Positions 42,026 to 51,935 of a stretch of 64,000 bases of DNA are shown here, one piece after another. Numbering within the stretch: the stretch's first letter is position 1; each line of letters starts with the position of its first letter. The stretch lies in contig NZ_JZRB01000016.1 of assembly GCF_000964085.1 (NCBI RefSeq), positions 1 through 64,000 on the forward strand, given 5' to 3'. The notes beneath the pieces are model-generated. The model was given only the letters and a program-made list of their open reading frames with translations, did no database searches and was not told the DNA's origin. Source of the DNA: Luteibacter yeojuensis (GTDB taxonomy: Bacteria > Pseudomonadota > Gammaproteobacteria > Xanthomonadales > Rhodanobacteraceae). Made by a program: the position numbers and the translations under genes.

Positions 42026-44204
42026 AAACATCCTCCCCTTCGCCGTGTTCGCCGCGGGCCTCGCCATCGTGTGCTGGGTCGGCTTCGGCTATGTCGGCTC
42101 GAACCCGCTGGGCGCGCTCGTGGCCTTGCTCATCGGCATCGGTTACATCGCGGGCGCCGTGGAGCTGTTCCGCTACCGCCAGGCCACGGCCACGCTGGAT
42201 GCCGCGACCGCCGAGCTCTCGTCCACGCCAGCGAGCCTGGGCGGCTGGCTCGACCACCTGCACCCGAGCCTGCGCCATGCGGTGCGCCTGCGCGTGGAGG
42301 GTGAGCGCAGCGCGCTGCCGTCGCCGTCGCTCACGCCGTACCTCGTCGGCCTGCTGGTGCTGCTCGGCATGCTCGGCACGCTGCTGGGCATGATGGCGAC
42401 GCTGCGTGGCACCGGCATCGCGCTTGAAAGCGCCACCGACCTGCAGTCCATCCGCGGTTCGCTCGCCGCACCCGTGAAGGGCCTTGGCTTCGCGTTCGGC
42501 ACCTCCATCGCCGGTGTCGCCACCTCCGCCATGCTGGGCCTGCTCTCGGCGCTGGCGCGTCGCGAACGCACGCACGCGGTGCAGCAGCTCGACCTGAAGG
42601 CCGCCACCACGCTGCGCGTGTTCTCGCAGGCGCATCAGCGCGATGAATCCTTCCGCCTGCTGCAGCAGCAAACGGAGCTGATGCCCACGCTCATCGATCG
42701 CCTGCAGTCGATGATGAGCGCCATCGAACAGCAGAACGCGGCCACCGGCCAGCGCCACGCCGATAGCCAGGATGCTTTCCACAGCAAGGCCGAGGCCACG
42801 TTCGCGCGCCTCGCGTCGTCGGTGGAGCAGTCGCTGAAGGATGGCGTCGCCGATAGCGCACGCGCGGCCAGCGCCGCGCTGCAGCCCATCTTCGAAACCA
42901 CCATGGCGGGTATCGCGCGCGAAACCGCCACGCTGCACGCGAGCATCAACACGGCCGTCGAGCGCCAGCTGGAAGGCTTGTCGTCCGGCTTCGCTACGAC
43001 ATCGGCGAATGTCACGACGGCATGGAACGATGCGATCGCCAGCCAGCGCGCGGCGAACGAAGCGCAGGCCGATGCGTTGCGCACCGCCCACGAGGCGCAG
43101 GCGACGGACCTGCGCACGGCGCTTGATGCCTTTACCAGCGGCTTCGACAAGCGCGCGGGCGCCATGGTCGATGACGTGGGCGCTCGCCTCGATGCCTCGG
43201 CCTCGGCCACGCATGACGCATGGGCGCGCGCACTTGAGAGCCAGGCCACGGCGAACGACGCGTTGGCGGCACGCCATGAGCAGGCCATGGCCACCGCCTC
43301 GGAAGCCTTCGCCACGCAGGCTGCCGCGCTGGTCAGCACGATGCACAAGGCGCAGGCCGACCTCCAGGCCACGCTCACCTCGCGCGATGCCGAACGCCTC
43401 GCCGCCTGGACCGACGCCCTCGAGGCCATGTCGGCGTCGCTGGCGCAGCAGTGGAAGCAATCCGGTGACGAGGCCGCCGTGCTGTGGAAGCAGGCGGGTG
43501 ACGATGCCGTGGCCCAGTGGAAGCGGGCGGGCGAGGACACCGTTGCCCAGCAGGCCGCCATCCGCGAATCGCTGGCGCAGGCCGCGAACGACATCACCAC
43601 GCAGTCGCAGGCGCATGCCAGCGCCACCATCGCCGAAATCTCGCGCCTTGTCGACGCAGCGTCCGAGGCGCCCAAGGCGGCCGCCGATGTTGTCGCCGAA
43701 CTGCGCCAGAAGCTTTCCGACAGCATGGTCCGCGATACCGCGACGCTGGAGGAGCGCAGCCGCCTGCTCGAAACGGTCGAGACACTGCTCAGTGCCGTGA
43801 ACCACGCATCGACGGAGCAGCGCGCTGCCATCGATGGCCTCGTCAGCACCTCGGCCGAGCTGCTCGATCGCGTCGGTTCCCGCTTCGTCGCCCACGTGGA
43901 AGGCGAGACCGGCAAGCTCGAAGGCGTGGCCGAACGCATCACCGGTAGCGCCGACAACGTGGCCAGCCTCGGCGAAGCCTTCGGCGGCGCGGTGCAGGCC
44001 TTCGGCCAGTCGAACGAAGCACTGCTTGCGCGCCTGCAGGAGATCGGCGAGGCACTCGACCGCTCGCTGGCGCGCAGCGACGAGCAGCTGGCGTACTACG
44101 TCGCGCAGGCGCGCGAGGTGGTCGACCTGAGCGTGCTGTCGCAGAAGCAGATTCTTGAAGACATGCAGCAGCTTGCCGCGAAGAAGGGCGGGGCGAAGGC
44201 ATGA
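42018..44204 (+). CDS. DUF802 protein, MotA/ExbB-like membrane core with long helical tail
   Basis: 728 aa. Four TM helices at about 5-25, 30-52, 106-129 and 152-180. The third has LGMLGTLLGMMATLRGTG and the fourth VKGLGFAFGTSIAGVATSAMLGLLSAL, matching in order and character the two pore helices of MotA/TolQ/ExbB/ZorA (GxxGTxxG and small-residue T/S-rich helix). Then come over 500 residues of Ala-rich heptad-like helix with many Asp/Glu/Gln, resembling the long cytoplasmic tail of ZorA. The next gene gives the MotB-like partner. Predicted role: stator-type, ion-driven rotary subunit. The family is named but uncharacterised; the motor assignment is mine from motif order. Confidence 0.82.
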   Translation: MRRNILPFAVFAAGLAIVCWVGFGYVGSNPLGALVALLIGIGYIAGAVELFRYRQATATLDAATAELSSTPASLGGWLDHLHPSLRHAVRLRVEGERSALPSPSLTPYLVGLLVLLGMLGTLLGMMATLRGTGIALESATDLQSIRGSLAAPVKGLGFAFGTSIAGVATSAMLGLLSALARRERTHAVQQLDLKAATTLRVFSQAHQRDESFRLLQQQTELMPTLIDRLQSMMSAIEQQNAATGQRHADSQDAFHSKAEATFARLASSVEQSLKDGVADSARAASAALQPIFETTMAGIARETATLHASINTAVERQLEGLSSGFATTSANVTTAWNDAIASQRAANEAQADALRTAHEAQATDLRTALDAFTSGFDKRAGAMVDDVGARLDASASATHDAWARALESQATANDALAARHEQAMATASEAFATQAAALVSTMHKAQADLQATLTSRDAERLAAWTDALEAMSASLAQQWKQSGDEAAVLWKQAGDDAVAQWKRAGEDTVAQQAAIRESLAQAANDITTQSQAHASATIAEISRLVDAASEAPKAAADVVAELRQKLSDSMVRDTATLEERSRLLETVETLLSAVNHASTEQRAAIDGLVSTSAELLDRVGSRFVAHVEGETGKLEGVAERITGSADNVASLGEAFGGAVQAFGQSNEALLARLQEIGEALDRSLARSDEQLAYYVAQAREVVDLSVLSQKQILEDMQQLAAKKGGAKA

Positions 44205-44857
44205 GCAACGAGCTCGATGTCGACGGCGAATCGAACGCGCCCATCTGGGCGGCGTTCGGCGACCTGATGTCGGTGCTGCTTGGCGCCTTCGTGCTCATCC
44301 TCGTTGGCGTCATCGGCATGCAGCTGCAGCTGACAAACAAGCTGGAGCAGGAAACGAAGCAGCGCCAGGAAGAGCAGCAGCGCCGCATCTCGCTGGAGCG
44401 GGCGCTCGCCGCACCGCTCGCTTCGGGCCGCGTCACGCTGGTGAACGGCCGCATTGGCATCAGCGGCAACGTGCTCTTCGCGCTCAACTCCGACCAGCTT
44501 CAGCCCGAGGGCCGTGATCTGCTGAAGAGCCTCGCCGGCCCGCTGACGAATTACCTGAAGTCGCGCGAAGAGATCCTCATGGTCAGCGGGTTCACCGACG
44601 ACCAGGCCGTGCACGAAGGTAATCGCCGCTTTGCGGACAACCTGGAACTCTCAGCCGAGCGCTCGCTGACGGTCACGCGTGCGCTGATCGCGGAAGGCGT
44701 GCCACGCTCTTCGATCTTCTCCGCCGCCTTCGGCGCCGAGCAGCCGGTGAGCTCCAATGCCGATGAGGCCGGCCGCGCAAAGAATCGCCGCGTGGAGATC
44801 GCGCCGATCCCGAAGCCAACGGCCACGGCTGCGGACGCGAAGGCCCATGGCCCGTAG
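44201..44857 (+). CDS. OmpA-family MotB/ZorB-like protein
   Basis: 218 aa. One TM helix (about 22-42) in WAAFGDLMSVLLGAFVLILVG, with Asp21 at the spot where MotB, ExbD and ZorB carry their ion-binding Asp. A charged coiled coil (KLEQETKQRQEEQQRR) follows, then a C-terminal OmpA-like peptidoglycan-binding domain (SGFTDDQ, LSAERSLTVTRALI, AKNRRVEI). It overlaps the DUF802 stop by 4 nt (ATGA). The expected role is the wall-anchored inner ring of a DUF802-based motor. The start codon fits a short cytoplasmic N-terminus of about 20 residues. Confidence 0.88.
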   Translation: MSNELDVDGESNAPIWAAFGDLMSVLLGAFVLILVGVIGMQLQLTNKLEQETKQRQEEQQRRISLERALAAPLASGRVTLVNGRIGISGNVLFALNSDQLQPEGRDLLKSLAGPLTNYLKSREEILMVSGFTDDQAVHEGNRRFADNLELSAERSLTVTRALIAEGVPRSSIFSAAFGAEQPVSSNADEAGRAKNRRVEIAPIPKPTATAADAKAHGP

Positions 44858-45257
44858 CGCCGCCAGCCCTCTAGGTGAGCTGCTCGACCACCTGACGAAG
44901 CAGCATAGCCCGGCCGTCGATCTCGACGCCGAGCTGTCGCGCGTGCGCAAGCTATGGGACGCCACGCGCACCCGCAGCCAGCTGCAGCAAGCCGAGCTTC
45001 ATCTACCTGAGAAAGAGAGCACGGGCCCGCTGAATTCCGCGGCGCTTGTCCATCGCGCGATGGAACTCATGCGCGAACTTTCGCCCGGCTACCTGCAGCA
45101 CTTCCTGTCGTACGTCGATGATCTTTCGTGGATGGAACGGCTGAGTGTCGCCGCGGCGACGCCTGAGAAGGAAGCGCCGCGACCGGCGACGATCGGTACG
45201 AAGAAGCCTAAGGCGAAGCCGAGGGCTCGCAAGAAGCAAGACGCCCCATCTAACTGA
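44847..45257 (+). CDS. DUF2894 protein (motor cluster component)
   Basis: 136 aa from ATG 44847, which overlaps the OmpA stop by 11 nt. Helical protein: LGELLDHLTKQHS, then LDAELSRVRKLWDATRTRSQLQQAELHLPE, and LSPGYLQHFLSYVDDLSWMERL, with a basic tail (KKPKAKPRARKKQ). DUF2894 genes are typical last members of the DUF3348-DUF802-OmpA set. No TM segment; function unknown. The basic tail could bind nucleic acid or acidic lipid. Its end overlaps the convergent Abi gene by 8 nt. Confidence 0.78.
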   Translation: MARSAASPLGELLDHLTKQHSPAVDLDAELSRVRKLWDATRTRSQLQQAELHLPEKESTGPLNSAALVHRAMELMRELSPGYLQHFLSYVDDLSWMERLSVAAATPEKEAPRPATIGTKKPKAKPRARKKQDAPSN

Positions 45258-45891
45258 CCTTGTCTGCCCACAGTGAGGGCAGCGCGTCCAAGTCGTCCAG
45301 CCAATTCGCGAGCTGCGGATCGATCCACTGTATGGCTTGCCGCCCAAGGCTGTGCTGGTCGACCAGGGGAGGCGCAAGCCAAAGCAGGGGCTCGTGATGA
45401 AACACCCGGTTCCTCAGCAGCCGCATCTGGTTAAGCGCGCTGGATACCTCGTGTCTTTTGCGCATGGCCTTCGGGCAATGTGGAAACACCAGGCGAAGAT
45501 CCTTCCAAAGATCGTCCTGAAGCCTTGCGTTGAAGAGTGTCGCCCAGAATCCGAAGGTGAGCTCAGCCACGATCTTGTCTGGCGAAGCGTGCTCTCCGCG
45601 CCGCCGTAGTTTCTCGCGGGCCGCGGCAATATCCTTGAGCTGCGACGCATAGGCCGGGTTGCCGATCCAGCCGCTCCACCAATCGGCTGTGCCATATTTT
45701 TCAGTGAGCCGGCCAGTAATACCGTTGCGAAGGGCGATCTCCAGAACCTGCAGCACAGGCATCAGCGCACCGGCAATGAGCAAATTCGCACGGTAGTCGT
45801 CGCTGGCAAGAGTGCGGCAACCACCCCGTTGCATGCAGTAGCGCGCCATGCGTGCGGCCGAGAAGTGTTTTTCAAGTTTTTCCCAATCCAT
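45250..45891 (-). CDS. Abi-like (Abi_2) HEPN-type protein
   Basis: 213 aa. VLQVLEIALRNGITGRL and LTFGFWATLF are typical of Abi_2/AbiD-AbiF proteins, and LLRNRVFHHEP gives R160-x4-H165, the HEPN ribonuclease motif. Members cause abortive infection by RNA cleavage in some systems. AAGGTGG lies 6-7 nt before ATG. The gene is more AT-rich than its neighbours, which suggests acquisition. It converges on the motor operon (8-nt overlap of the tails), so it is not cotranscribed with it. A defence role is inferred from family only. Confidence 0.8.
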   Translation of the reverse strand: MDWEKLEKHFSAARMARYCMQRGGCRTLASDDYRANLLIAGALMPVLQVLEIALRNGITGRLTEKYGTADWWSGWIGNPAYASQLKDIAAAREKLRRRGEHASPDKIVAELTFGFWATLFNARLQDDLWKDLRLVFPHCPKAMRKRHEVSSALNQMRLLRNRVFHHEPLLWLAPPLVDQHSLGRQAIQWIDPQLANWLDDLDALPSLWADKVS

Positions 45892-45894
45892 GTG

Positions 45895-45922
45895 TTGCCA
45901 CCTTCCACCTGATCGTTATACT
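45895..45922 (+). promoter_or_regulatory. Sigma70 promoter for predicted small RNA
   Basis: TTGCCA (45895-45900), 16-nt spacer, TATACT (45917-45922). No protein start follows; a terminator lies about 90 nt on. The -10 overlaps a TATAAC on the other strand that could serve the Abi gene. Confidence 0.55.
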
Positions 45923-45928
45923 GGCACC

Positions 45929-46020
45929 GCAGCCCTAGAGCTTCCTCTCCCAGCCACCCTTACTGGTGACGAAACTAGGTTTGGCAGTACGAAACCCGCC
46001 GAAAGGCGGGTTTTCTGTTT
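45929..46020 (+). ncRNA. Predicted ~90-nt small RNA
   Basis: Lies between a good promoter (45895-45922) and a terminator (45992-46014 plus T-rich tail) with no credible reading frame. It contains the pyrimidine-rich stretch CTTCCTCTCCC and CCACCCTT, possible anti-Shine-Dalgarno seeds, and CCTAG...CTAGG arms able to close a stem. The identity is unknown; expression is not shown. Confidence 0.5.
45992..46014 (+). terminator. Intrinsic terminator (small RNA)
   Basis: AAACCCGCC-GAAA-GGCGGGTTT followed by TCTGTTTT: stable 9-bp stem with a GNRA loop and T-rich tail on the plus strand. Confidence 0.8.
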
Positions 46021-46113
46021 TAGCGATGTCTGGCTGCGATTTCTGTAAGGCGGCGGCGATCCCTACGTAAGTTTTTTCCGGCACGGTGTGTGAGAGATCG
46101 CCGAGGCACGGCC

Positions 46114-46142
46114 AAAAAAACGCCCGCTTGCGCGGGCGTTTT
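46114..46142 (-). terminator. Intrinsic terminator of rpoD
   Basis: CGCCCGC-TTGC-GCGGGCG stem. On the minus strand it is followed by seven T. It lies 25 bp after the rpoD stop and could also act in the plus direction, where TTTT follows. Confidence 0.85.
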
Positions 46143-46166
46143 CGTTCCACCGGTGTTACCCAAACA

Positions 46167-48035
<1,869 letters not shown>

Positions 48036-48065
48036 GCCGACCGCCGCGGGTTACAGGAACCGATC

Positions 48066-48094
48066 AGTATAGTCATTTGATGATTTTTTGACCA
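48066..48094 (-). promoter_or_regulatory. Likely rpoD promoter
   Basis: Minus strand TGGTCA (48094-48089), 17-nt spacer, TATACT (48071-48066), about 30 bp before the rpoD ATG. The -10 is strong and the -35 matches 4 of 6. Confidence 0.5.
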
Positions 48095-48192
48095 GTTTTC
48101 AAGTGGATTGCTCCCATCCGAGGGACGCAAGAATCGCGCCAGAAAGCCTTTGGGGCCGGGCGTTTGCGTCGGGATGGGCATGGTAAGGGCCC

Positions 48193-48636
48193 TCAGCGCA
48201 CCTCCAGGCGGAAAGTGACCGGGCCATCGTTGATCAGGTGAACCTTCATATGGGCACCAAAGCGCCCGGTTTCCACCCCCGGGGGGTGGGCGTCGCGGGC
48301 GAGCGCCACCAGGTGGTCGAACCAGCGCCGTGCCTCGTCGGGGGCCGCGGCCGTGGTGAAGCTGGGGCGCATGCCCTTGCGGGTATCGGCCGCCAGGGTG
48401 AACTGGCTGACCAGCAGCAGGCCGCCACCGGTCTCGGCCAGGCCCAAGTTCATCTTGCCCTCCGCATCGGAAAACACCCGGTACCCCAGCAACCGCTCGA
48501 GCATGCGCCGGCACTGTGCATCGCCATCGCCCGGTTCCACGGCCACGAGCGCCAGCAGGCCGGCGCCAATGGCACCCACCGTTTCCCCGTCGACATCGAC
48601 GCGCGCGGATTCGACACGCTGGAGGAGTGAAATCAT
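48193..48636 (-). CDS. dtd: D-aminoacyl-tRNA deacylase
   Basis: 147 aa, full length. [18 protein letters not shown] start, [17 protein letters not shown] (the SQFTL active-site motif), and a C-terminal NDGPVTF in place of the usual NxGPVT, both needed for cross-subunit recognition in Dtd. It removes D-amino acids and glycine wrongly attached to tRNA in the cytosol. It lies between rpoD and a divergent lipid A acyltransferase-like gene. Confidence 0.95.
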   Translation of the reverse strand: MISLLQRVESARVDVDGETVGAIGAGLLALVAVEPGDGDAQCRRMLERLLGYRVFSDAEGKMNLGLAETGGGLLLVSQFTLAADTRKGMRPSFTTAAAPDEARRWFDHLVALARDAHPPGVETGRFGAHMKVHLINDGPVTFRLEVR

Positions 48637-48691
48637 GGAGGCTGTAGCGGCTGGGGACGCGGTAGCTTAAGGGAGAAGCTAACATTCGGGC

Positions 48692-49597
48692 ATGCGCCCC
48701 GATATCTACCTGCTCTACCTCTTCCTCCGCCTCGTCAGCCTGCTGCCGCTCCGCACCGTCCACGCCATCGGCGCGTGGCTTGGCCGGCGCTCGTTGCGTT
48801 CGAATTCCCGTAGTGCGCGCTACACCGCCACCAACCTGCGCCTGACCAAGCCCGGCCTCGCCGACGCCGAGCGGGCCGACCTGCTGCGCCGGACCATGGA
48901 AGAGGAGGGCAAGGGCGCCACCGAGATCGCCGCCATCTGGGGTGGCGGCTCCGACAAGGCCCTCGGCCTGGTGCGCGAGGTGGTGGGCGGGGCGTTGTTC
49001 GAGGCCGCGCTTGCCTCGGGCAAGGGCGTGATCATCGCTGCGCCGCACCTTGGCTGCTGGGAATTGCTCAACTACTGGCTGTGCAGCAAGACGCCCATGG
49101 CCATCCTCTACCGGCCCCCGCGCATCCATGCCATCGAGGCCCTGCTGCGCAAGGTCCGCGGCAAGCTGGCGCCGGAGCAGGTGCGCGCGGAGGGCGCCGG
49201 CGTGCGCACGCTGTTCAAGCGCCTGGGGGCGGGCGGCACGGTGGGCATCCTGCCCGACCAGAAGCCTCGCGAGGGCGAGGGCGAGTTCGCGCCGTTCTTT
49301 GGCGTGGATGCGCTAACGATGGTGCTGTTGCCGCGCCTCGCGTCGCGCACGGGCGCCACGGTGCTGTTCAGCTTCGCCGAGCGCCTGCCGGAGGGGCAGG
49401 GCTTCCGCATCCATGTGCTGCCCGCGCCCGAGGGCATCGCCGATGCCGATACGAAGGTGGCCTGCGCGGCGCTGAACCGCGGGGTGGAACAATGCGTGGC
49501 CATCGCCTACCCGCAGTACCAGTGGCACTACAAGCGGTTCACGGCGCACGACCGCCCCGACCCTTACAAAGCTAGCCCTTCCGCGACAGCCGGTTGA
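48692..49597 (+). CDS. LpxL/HtrB-like lipid A acyltransferase
   Basis: 301 aa. One N-terminal hydrophobic segment (YLLYLFLRLVSLLPL). IIAAPHLGCWELLNYW holds the HX4E catalytic motif of lysophospholipid/lipid A acyltransferases, followed by VGILPDQKPREGEGEFAPFFG, the conserved later block. It transfers a secondary acyl chain to lipid A precursor at the inner face of the inner membrane. The exact position (LpxL or LpxM) cannot be decided. Its 3' end overlaps the convergent TPR gene by 26 nt. Confidence 0.9.
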   Translation: MRPDIYLLYLFLRLVSLLPLRTVHAIGAWLGRRSLRSNSRSARYTATNLRLTKPGLADAERADLLRRTMEEEGKGATEIAAIWGGGSDKALGLVREVVGGALFEAALASGKGVIIAAPHLGCWELLNYWLCSKTPMAILYRPPRIHAIEALLRKVRGKLAPEQVRAEGAGVRTLFKRLGAGGTVGILPDQKPREGEGEFAPFFGVDALTMVLLPRLASRTGATVLFSFAERLPEGQGFRIHVLPAPEGIADADTKVACAALNRGVEQCVAIAYPQYQWHYKRFTAHDRPDPYKASPSATAG

Positions 49598-49895
49598 GGA
49601 ACACTGCCATCTCCTTGCCCGCCTGGACATCGCCGCGGGCCGTGGCCGCATCGATGCCCTGGCGCCACGCCTCAGCGGCGCTGGCTTCGTCATCCTGCGC
49701 CAGCAAGGCCTTGCCCAGCAGCTTCCACGCGGCCGAGTAGGCCGGGTCGAACCCAAGCGCCTCGCGGAACGACTCGGCGGCGTCCGCGTATTGACCGTCG
49801 CTTAGCAGCGCGTTGCCGATCGAGAAGCGCAGCAAGGCGCCATCGCGCACACCGCCCACCTGGGCACGCAGGCGCTCGACGAGGGGATCGGTCAT
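49572..49895 (-). CDS. Small tetratricopeptide-repeat protein
   Basis: 107 aa from ATG 49895, which overlaps the upstream glycosyltransferase stop (ATGA). About two and a half TPR units: LLRFSIGNALLSDGQYADAAESFREALGFDP, then YSAAWKLLGKALLAQDDEASAAEAW and a partial third. No signal peptide. TPR proteins of this size act as adaptors. Coupling to the ArnT-like gene suggests cotranscription more than shared function. Confidence 0.85.
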   Translation of the reverse strand: MTDPLVERLRAQVGGVRDGALLRFSIGNALLSDGQYADAAESFREALGFDPAYSAAWKLLGKALLAQDDEASAAEAWRQGIDAATARGDVQAGKEMAVFLNRLSRKG

Positions 49896-51832
49896 CGCGC
49901 GGCGCCGCGGGTTCGCCAGTAATCCAGCGGGTAGAGCTGCGTGGGCGTGGCCGGCTCGACCGGCACCCGGCCTGCCTGCAGTGCGCTTAGCGTGGCGGCA
50001 TCCCAGATCATCAGCCACCCGGTGCGCGAGGGCTGGATGAGGCGGGCGAAGCGGTACGCCTCCGCGGGCGGGTGCTTGGCATACGACACGATGAGGCCGT
50101 CGGGGTGGTGCCGGGCGAAGTCGTCGAGGCTGTCGCCGTCGTGCACCACGTCGTCATCGTCGTCGTCGCTTGGTGCCGCCATGCCGGGCTGGAGCTTGAT
50201 CTTGGCGATGGGGTGCATGAGCCGGCCGGCGAAGTGGTACTGGCCGTTGTACGAGACGCCGAGGTTGCCGATGGGGTGCCCGGCGGCATCGGCCTGCGAC
50301 AGGTACAGCGAGGCAGGCGTGAGGTCGTAGCGATACCACAGGCCCAGCGTGAACAGGGCATTGAGCGCCACGGTGCCGATGAGCCCCGCGAAGGCCAGGC
50401 GGCGCATCTCGCCGCGGCCGCGCAATAGCAGCAACGCACCCAGCACGATGAAGACGACGCCAAAGAACCGGGCGTACGGCGCCATGCCCGTCAGCCAGAT
50501 GTTGTCAGGGAAACGGGTGGGCACCACCGCCGGCATGATGAACAGCGCGATGGCGAGCAGGAACGCGCCCAGCGACAGCGGCCACGTGCCGAGCGCCCAG
50601 TGGTTGGCGAGGCCGGAGTGGCGCTCGCGCAGGTCGGCCACGCAGGCGGCCGCCAGCATGGTGACGCCGCCCAGTTCCGGGAGCACGTAATAGAGCTGCT
50701 TGCCGGTGATCAGCGAGAACACCAGGAAGGTGGGTAGCAGCCAGCACAACAGGAACCGCAGGCCGGGCTCCAGCGGCTGGCGCAGCAGGGCGATGAACAG
50801 CGGCACCAGCAGCACGATGACGAGCAGCTTGTCGACGATGGGCGGCAGGTGTGCCAGCCCCGATGCAAGCAGCAGGACAAGGGCCACGACCGTGCAGCCG
50901 ATGGCAGCCGGCATGCCCGTGTTCCACGGCTTGCGGAACAGCGTGGTGGGTACGGCCACGAGGCCGCGCAGCCACCCGCTGAGCGGGAAGATGATGACGG
51001 GGAGGAAGAGCAGGTAGTACCAGGCCGGGCGGGCGTGGTTCTGCAGATCCTGCGCGTGCGTCTCGACGACGCGGCCAGCCGTCTGCGTGAAGAACAGGCG
51101 CTGGCGGTAGGCCTCGCCACCGGCCTCGCCGGCGGGGATGGCCCAGGCCAGCAGGATGGCGAAGCCAATGAGCAGGCCCAGCACGCCCATGCCATACCAG
51201 CGCGCCTTGTTTTGGCGTGCCCAGTCATTCCACAGGGGGCCGAGCACGAAGGGGAACGCCACGTGCAGCAACATCACCGGGCCCTTGGTGAGCAGGCCGG
51301 CACCGACGAGCAGGCCGAACAACCACCAGCGCGGCGCGGGCCGCGTGGCCGTCGGCGTGAGGCACAGCAATGCGCCCAGCACCCATGTGCAGAGCAGCAC
51401 CTCGTACATGATCTGCAAGCCGAACAGGAACGCGTAGGCGAATGCCATCAGCAGCCAGGGCGTGGCCTTCGCCACCCACGGGCGTGACGGGAACAGGCGG
51501 CTCGCGAGCAGCGACGCGAGCACGAGCTGGGTACCGCCGAAGACCACCTCGAGGATGCGTGGCCAGATATCGCTGACGCCGAACACAGCCCAGCCGGCGT
51601 GGATCATCCAGAACAGCAGCGGCACTTTCTCGCTGTAGGGCTCGCCATTGATGTGCGGCACGAGCCAATGGTGGTGTGCCCACATCTCCCAGGCCACGGC
51701 CAGCGTGCGGGTGGAGAACATGGGCATCGGGCCGTGCGAGAAAATGGCCAGCAAGGCCATGGCCGCCCACAGTGGCAGCCAGGGCCACAGGGCTCGCAGG
51801 TGTTCCGATCGGGTATAGGCGCGGTTGGACAA
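49892..51832 (-). CDS. ArnT-like membrane glycosyltransferase (PMT/GT83-type)
   Basis: 646 aa if started at TTG 51832. No ATG or GTG lies in frame before Met94 of the longer frame, so the start is uncertain. About 12 TM helices. The first loop reads WEMWAHHHWLVPHINGEPYSEKVPLLFWMI, the periplasmic loop type of ArnT (RYAEIAREM-like acidic site, here as an AWEMW variant) that uses undecaprenyl-phosphate sugars. Homologues add sugars such as 4-amino-arabinose to lipid A or other glycans. The C-terminal periplasmic part has a run of six Asp. The sugar and acceptor are unknown. Confidence 0.78.
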   Translation of the reverse strand: MSNRAYTRSEHLRALWPWLPLWAAMALLAIFSHGPMPMFSTRTLAVAWEMWAHHHWLVPHINGEPYSEKVPLLFWMIHAGWAVFGVSDIWPRILEVVFGGTQLVLASLLASRLFPSRPWVAKATPWLLMAFAYAFLFGLQIMYEVLLCTWVLGALLCLTPTATRPAPRWWLFGLLVGAGLLTKGPVMLLHVAFPFVLGPLWNDWARQNKARWYGMGVLGLLIGFAILLAWAIPAGEAGGEAYRQRLFFTQTAGRVVETHAQDLQNHARPAWYYLLFLPVIIFPLSGWLRGLVAVPTTLFRKPWNTGMPAAIGCTVVALVLLLASGLAHLPPIVDKLLVIVLLVPLFIALLRQPLEPGLRFLLCWLLPTFLVFSLITGKQLYYVLPELGGVTMLAAACVADLRERHSGLANHWALGTWPLSLGAFLLAIALFIMPAVVPTRFPDNIWLTGMAPYARFFGVVFIVLGALLLLRGRGEMRRLAFAGLIGTVALNALFTLGLWYRYDLTPASLYLSQADAAGHPIGNLGVSYNGQYHFAGRLMHPIAKIKLQPGMAAPSDDDDDDVVHDGDSLDDFARHHPDGLIVSYAKHPPAEAYRFARLIQPSRTGWLMIWDAATLSALQAGRVPVEPATPTQLYPLDYWRTRGAAR

Positions 51833-51935
51833 GGGCGTCGGTACCGTTAAGGGATCATGAATTCTAAACGCATGGCGTGGCCATTGGCTGACTAACCATG
51901 TACCGCTACCCCTGTCGCGGCCTTGTCGAGACGCC

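Noticed and set aside
41297-45257. Canonical Zorya defence system
   Set aside because: Motor-like subunits are present, but no ZorC, ZorD (helicase/nuclease) or ZorE gene lies nearby, so only motor likeness is claimed.
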